Shown here in pieces: positions 59,129-64,000 of a DNA stretch of 64,000 bases. This DNA comes from Topomyia yanbarensis (taxonomy: Eukaryota; Arthropoda; Insecta; Diptera; Culicidae). How positions within the stretch are numbered: position 1 is the stretch's first letter; the number at the start of each line of letters is the position of its first letter. The position numbers and the translations under genes are program-made. The notes beneath the pieces are model-generated. The model searched no databases. It had not been told where the DNA came from and worked only from the letters and a program-made list of their open reading frames with translations. The stretch spans positions 415,906,044 to 415,970,043 of the forward strand of contig NC_080671.1 of assembly GCF_030247195.1 (NCBI RefSeq), read 5' to 3'.

Positions 59129-60282
59129 GAGTAAGGTGGGGTAAAAGTGCGCGTGGGGCAAAAGTGCGCATAGGACTTTTAGAAGCGCACAAGCGCTAGA
59201 ACCTTCCAACTCTGTATGGATTTAGTGTATCATTAAGTCAACTAATTGCACATATAAGCATGAAAGGTTTGAATATAGTGGCTTGAAATTAAGGGGGAAG
59301 GACTATTTTTCGCTGATTTGATATTATTTTTTGAATTTTGGGAATCATAAATTGGCTGTTTGAATAAATCAGGATCTATAAAACTACAGTACCCTAAAAA
59401 TCTTCAACATATGGTTCGTGGCGAGATATATTTGATTTGATGAAAAAAATTCAGTAATTTTCGTAACAATTGAATAAGTTAAAAAACTGACAGTGGGGTA
59501 AAAGTGCGCATAGCATATCCGCCCCAAATCAAAAGACGCGAGTGAAGCTATTTATATAAAAATTGAACTAATTCTTCCATGATTTAAAGAAGGGACCAGC
59601 ATCTTCAATAACTGCGAGCTCACCGGTCAAATCACGACTGATATGAGCGGTTTAGGAACAAAAGCATCAGCATAACTGGTTCCAAGGAAAAATGTAGAGT
59701 GCCGAAAGCTCAGAGTAATTAAAAAAGTATCAAAAAACTATGAATATGTAAATAAAGATGTATTTCCAATATAAATAGCATATTCGCAAGAATTCTTGTA
59801 GTGATCTACCCAACTATGACAAATAATGTTGTTACCAGGGGTGACAGTTTGATCATGAACCACATTGTCGAAAAGATGAAACATCCAAGTCTTTTCAACA
59901 TAATGGAAAACTGAACAACATCAACCGAGGCAGAGGGAGGGGTACTTTCTAGTTATGAAGGAAGAGTAAGAGGGAATGGATATCCTAAAATTGATTAGTT
60001 TAATTTATGGGCAGAAATAAATCGGCTATTTAAGCTGTGCGCACTTTTGCCCCGTGCTATGCGCACTCTTGCCCCGACCATGGGGCAAAAATGCGCATTT
60101 GAGTATTCATAAGAAAATAACTATTTCTCGTATTACAAGCAAAACCAAGAGATATATAGTATTACGTTTTGAAGATGTGTGATGAGAGTATTAATTTGTA
60201 ATCATGCCGATTTTCTAGTGTTTTTCTGCCAATAGTTATTTTACGAAAACTGTTAGGTGCGCACTTTTGCCCCACCTTACTC
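59129..60282. mobile_element. TA-flanked TIR element with GGGGCAAAAGTGCGC repeats
   Basis: Ends GAGTAAGGTGGGGTAAAAGT and, inverted, GAGTAAGGTGGGGCAAAAGT are flanked by TA (59127-59128 and 60283-60284). The motif GGGGYAAAAGTGCGCA recurs at 59150, 59494 and, inverted, at 60040-60100. The 1,154-base interior has no transposase. Repeated subterminal motifs could be transposase-binding sites; that is inference. Confidence 0.75.
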
Positions 60283-60365
60283 TATCGATTGAATAGCTTG
60301 GACCTTTTAGAAGGCATTCTGATCATGAGCACGGTCATCCATAATTTCAGAGAAAAATGACGTCG

Positions 60366-60403
60366 TGCGGCATCTCTCCCATACAATTGGGAGAGATGCC
60401 GCA
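60366..60403. repeat. Perfect 16-bp stem hairpin
   Basis: TGCGGCATCTCTCCCA and its exact inverse are separated by TACAAT. A third partial copy (GTGAGATGCCGCAC) follows at 60416. It sits in the interior of the proposed 58874-62877 element, whose ends carry the related AGAGATGC motif. Confidence 0.8.
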
Positions 60404-61130
60404 TCAAAATTGCGGGTGAGATGCCGCACTCGATGGCGAAGCGTAGGTAGCTAAAATGTATTTTTCCACCTCGGAATGCGTTAAATAATAATTTGCGTCA
60501 GGTATAGGTTCTTAACCCTCAAAAAGGCAACCGGGTCTCAGAGGCCCGGCACGTTACAATTTTTTAGTTACAAAAAAATGTGTATGCAGTATAAGCTCGG
60601 GCATGGAAATTTTGATAAGTAGCTTTGAAATCTATAACAAAAATAAAGAATTGTGAAATTTTCATCTATGGAGTGATGCGCAGCTATGTTTGAATTTTTT
60701 ACATGCACAAAAAGGCAAGCCGGGCCTGGCAGGCCCGGTGTGCATGCAATATTTACTAGGAATACCACTGGTTTTATACATTAATATTTATCTAAAAAAA
60801 AAACATTTTTCTTCATATTAGCAGGATTTTTTTTTTTCATGTTTTGATTGATTTTATCTTTTTACCTTTTCTTATATGAAAAAAATCTTGAAAGTTTGAG
60901 CGAATTCTATGCATTTCTTTTATAAGAAATGTAAAAATAGCATACGATAATGACGTGTGGCATATTTTTTGGGTTAATACTTTTATTTCACCAATGTGGT
61001 CTACTTGACAATTATTTGGATACAACATAACCTAACTCTGTCGTTATTGTCTATTTTTGTTGTCTATTCTTTGTGTTATAGTTGTCGTAATTATTCAAAT
61101 TGTAGGATCTAAAAGCAACAAAAAATTTCA

Positions 61131-61420
61131 ATGGCTATAAGACGATATGCCCATGTTTTCAATCGTCTCAAAGAATCTGAAGTAATGGAAGAAATTCGAG
61201 CAAATTCAACAGCAGACGATTTCGAAACTGATTTGCAAAGCGAGGAAGAAGATGTGAATGATATTGCTTCCGACGATGAATCTGATGCAGAAAAATATGA
61301 ATATGTACTCCGGTTATGCATCAGAAGAAATTAATAGCAACCCAGAAACATTTATTGGTCGTGTTCAAACGAAATGGAGCTCAGAACCAATCGACAGTCG
61401 ACGTGATCTTCCGAGTACTC
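61131..61420 (+). pseudogene. PiggyBac-like transposase, N-terminal fragment
   Basis: An ATG opens a very acidic region (DFETDLQSEEEDVNDIASDD, about residues 25-44), as at the start of piggyBac transposases. A one-base shift near 61300 leads into a stretch with WSSEPIDSRRD that resembles the segment before the dimerisation domain. The catalytic DDD domain and the Cys-rich C-terminus are missing because repeat A starts at about 61430. Confidence 0.6.
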
Positions 61421-61429
61421 ACCTTTTGG

Positions 61430-62150
61430 AAAAAAAATTGACCTTTTTACAGCCATCGCCTTATACGCTGAAATCGGGATTTGCTGCGTGTTCGTACTCA
61501 TCATCTTGTAATTCCGGAACCGGCAGTCGGATCATTTAGAAATTCAACAGCAGCCAATGAAAATGCTGTACCTTTCATTTGAAACCAAGTTTGTAAAAAT
61601 CGGTAAAGAATTCGCTGAGAAATAGGTATGACATTATCTTAGGAACTTGGTAAGTTCCCCCGGGGCATCAAGAACCTCCATAGCTGGCCAATGTGGGCGA
61701 AGTGCCTTCGGTGGGACAATAATGATCTAGACATGCAAAGCCAAGTAATGTTGCACATATTTTAATATATATATTGCATCATTTGGACATCATGGTGGTA
61801 TCAGCTTCTATGGAAATTTGCTGTGTGATTGTACTCTTCAACACGTAACTCCAGAACCGAAAAACGGATCAATAAAAAAATCAATAGCGACCGATGGGAA
61901 GGCTGCACCTTTCATTTGAGACTAAATTTGTACAAATCGGTCCAGCCACCTCAGAGAAAAATCGGTGAAATTGTTTGCCACATACATACATCCATACATA
62001 CATACATACACACACATACAGACATTTTACGATCTCGACGAACTGAGTCGAATGGTATAAGAGATTTGGCCCTGCGGGTCTCGGTTAAAAAGTCGAAATT
62101 TCGACCGATTGCATAACCTTTCTATATGAGAACGGCAAAAAGGAACTTGA
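61430..62150 (-). repeat. Repeat A inserted in the piggyBac-like element
   Basis: Read on minus: AGGTTATGCAATCGGTCGAA, then a GACCCGCAGGGCC palindrome, ACCATTCGACTCAGTTCGTC, a TGTGTGTATG tract, GGCTGGACCGATTTGTACAA and GGTTCTGGAGTTACGTGTTG. A second, partial module follows toward 61560. It removed or displaced the catalytic part of the transposase. Confidence 0.7.
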
Positions 62151-63018
62151 ATTTAGACGGGCCTGAGAGGCCCGGCTTGCCCTTTAACGTTAGGATTTTA
62201 GCTTGCCTTCACAAGGGTTAATAGGGTATATCTACAAACTAACGGACCTAACACAGTGACATATAGAATTATAGGTTTATTTATCTATATATTTAAACGG
62301 GCGATATGTATCTAAGTATAAGTTATTTCGGATTATTCTTAAAGGTTTCAGTCACTATTTTCGTGAAGGCATTGATATGTAGTGATGTCAATATTGGGGT
62401 AAAAACAAAAATTTCAACGAATTTTTAAATTTTAAAATGAATCTTTCTAGAACAAACCTAAGTTACCTATATAAATCCATTCTTGGGACAAATAGCCTAC
62501 TTTTAAGGGACCCCTACCACCACATAGATATATATCGCTCGTGCAAACATATAGATAAGTAGCACCCTTAATTAAGTTACTCCAACTTAACCGTTACACA
62601 AGGTTGTGAAAGAAAAATATATTTATTAAATGTCTAATGAAAAATGTTTCTAGAAATGGTAGTACCCCCTTAAGATAAATGAAGGTGCTAGCCTATTTAT
62701 AGGTGTAATCAAACTTCATGAAACTCAGCTGAAGACACCTAATCACAAAAACATCAACTAGAGCTAAAAAATACAATTGTCGCAATTGATAAAAATGATT
62801 TCATCAAATATTTATTGGTTTACTTTGATGCAGAATCGATTTTTAGAAATGTTCGGCATCTTTCCCCAAATTACCCTAAATACGAATTCTTTCTTTTAAT
62901 CAACTCTTAGGGATTAAAACTCTAAAATCTCGTTTTTTACAATAAATTCGGCTGTGTCTGAACTAAAAGTCCTAGAGATCTAATTTTTTTTCTTCAAGTG
63001 TCTCAAACATTGAACTAA

Positions 63019-63358
63019 GGGACCATCCATAAATAACGTAGTATTATATGGGGGGGGAGTTTTGTATTTTGTGATGATGTGTGACGACAGAGGGGGAGAG
63101 GGTCGTATCATGCTACGTAGCTTTTTTAAAGGGAATAGGGGTTGACCTGATGTCACGACAACCTTACCCGTTTCATCTAACTAACATCGTTTTTCAATTT
63201 TTTTTAAATTTTTTTACGGGGTCAAGGGGGGGAGGTAGGGTTACCGCGAAGCTATGTAATTACCAGGGGGTATTTAGAGGTTTGTGATGGAATGCTACGA
63301 TGGGGGAGGGGGTGTTAAAAATCACTCAAAAATGCTACGTCATTTATGGATGATCCCC
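63019..63358. mobile_element. MITE of the GGGACCATYCATAAAT family, copy 2
   Basis: The left end GGGACCATCCATAAATAACG and the right end, inverted, GGGGATCATCCATAAATGAC agree well; both go on with GTAGCA-like bases. G-runs occur inside both arms. 340 bases, no coding sequence. Same end type as 58558-58789. Confidence 0.7.
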
Positions 63359-63633
63359 AAATAAAAGATTTTTTGCAGAATTTTTCGTAGATCCGTTTTT
63401 TCGAAAAATGTTATCAAAATGTGCAATCTATTAGTATGTTGATCTATAAAAGATTCTGAGAGACAGGGATAACTTCTCAACTAGCATAAAAATATATTAA
63501 GTGGTTTTTGAGCTCGCTGATTATTGAATTCGAAAATTCAAAATGGCGCTTACAAAATGGCAACTATTTTTTTACGAGATTGGCAAATTTTGGTACAGTC
63601 AGTATAAAACTCGATTCACGGTTTTTTTTGGAT

Positions 63634-63860
63634 CGCACAGTCGACATATTGGATCCGCCATTTTCAATTTTACATTTTCGACGACCCCGAAAACCCCCTT
63701 GCAAGACGTTTTAGGCCAATATAAAAAAATGAAATTTAGTCAAGCACAGTCGCCATATTGGATATGCCGTTTTGACGAAATTTTACATTTTCGACGTCAG
63801 AATCAGCGACCCCGAAAACCTTCTTGTAAGACGTTTTAGGCCAATATAAAAAACATTAAA
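63634..63860. repeat. Two-unit tandem repeat of about 110 bp
   Basis: GCACAGTCGACATATTGGAT at 63634 recurs as GCACAGTCGCCATATTGGAT near 63745, each followed by ACATTTTCGACG, ACCCCGAAAAC and AGACGTTTTAGGCCAATATA. The 98-codon frame across it is a product of the repeat. Confidence 0.8.
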
Positions 63861-63879
63861 TTCATCCAATTACATACAT

Positions 63880-63880
<1 letters not shown>

Positions 63881-63906
<26 letters not shown>
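63881..63906. repeat. (GT)n microsatellite
   Basis: Thirteen GT dinucleotides in a row. A run of overlapping GCATGC motifs follows at 63960-63985. Confidence 0.95.
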
Positions 63907-63910
<4 letters not shown>

Positions 63911-64000
63911 CCTATTCTATCTCCCACTGTCTGGCAGAGGTTTACAGAAAAAAGATGTTTGCATGCATTTATATGCATGCATGCAACTAACTTTATTTAG

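Larger units (their letters stand above)
60516..62217. mobile_element. PiggyBac-like element with TTAA target sites
   Basis: TTAA at 60512-60515 and 62218-62221 flanks ends CCCTCAAAAAGGCAA and, inverted, CCCTTGTGAAGGCAA. Subterminal GGCCYGGC/CCGGGCCT palindromes occur at 60530-60550, 60715-60740 and 62155-62180. A transposase N-terminal piece lies at 61131-61420, and its remainder is replaced by a copy of repeat A (about 61430-62150). The element cannot move on its own. Confidence 0.8.
58874..62877. mobile_element. TIR element carrying two nested transposons
   Basis: The left end AGGGTAATTTCAGGAGAGAT and the right end, inverted, AGGGTAATTTGGGGAAAGAT agree at 17 of 20 bases, and both go on with GC. 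Inside lie a TA MITE (59129-60282), a hairpin made of the same GAGAGATGC motif (60366-60403) and a piggyBac-like element (60516-62217). Without these it is about 1.1 kb. No TSD beyond one or two bases was seen, so the ends are a proposal. Confidence 0.4.

Overview
The window reads as insect nuclear DNA, most likely from a culicine (Aedes-type) mosquito. The grounds are AT-rich sequence, introns of about 60 bases, very few genes, and dense nesting of non-LTR retrotransposons (I-type with RNase H, L1/Tx1-like, RTE-like), TIR transposons and MITEs. The species is inferred; nothing in the window fixes it. No prokaryotic, viral or CRISPR features were found. All assignments come from reading the sequence by eye.

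Host genes are few. A COX7A-like mitochondrial subunit (9379-9693, +) converges on a two-exon C-type-lectin-domain gene (9775-10815, -), and their 3' ends interleave. A ZIP/SLC39 zinc transporter (44468-45804, -) is complete, with one 61-base intron. The first coding exon of an unidentified secreted protein lies at 33032-33252 (-).

Region by region. 1-9300 holds a gag fragment, a hAT-like MITE with an 8-base TSD (4181-5087), two copies of a short near-perfect palindrome, and a TA-flanked MITE. 13.4-21.8 kb is a stack: an A-rich minisatellite is split by a TIR element (13596-21105) with mirrored subterminal repeat arrays. That element holds a mariner-like MITE and a full-length I-type retrotransposon with its TSD, damaged in only a few places. 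21.9-31.75 kb is an L1/Tx1-like element split by a 4.67 kb TIR transposon (8-base TSD) and by a MITE (4-base TSD). 34.3-43.6 kb holds a TA MITE, an RTE remnant with a deleted endonuclease, modular high-copy repeats, a gag-only retroelement copy and a decayed I-type copy. 46.5-64 kb is almost all repeats: L1-like debris, a TTAA element with long TIRs, a 1.6 kb foldback next to a 312-base (TA)n tract, and a TIR element (58874-62877) holding a TA MITE and a piggyBac-like element with TTAA sites.

The main interest is the recoverable order of insertions, a candidate gag-only retroelement family seen in several copies, and several short TIR or palindrome families whose ends and target duplications can be read directly.
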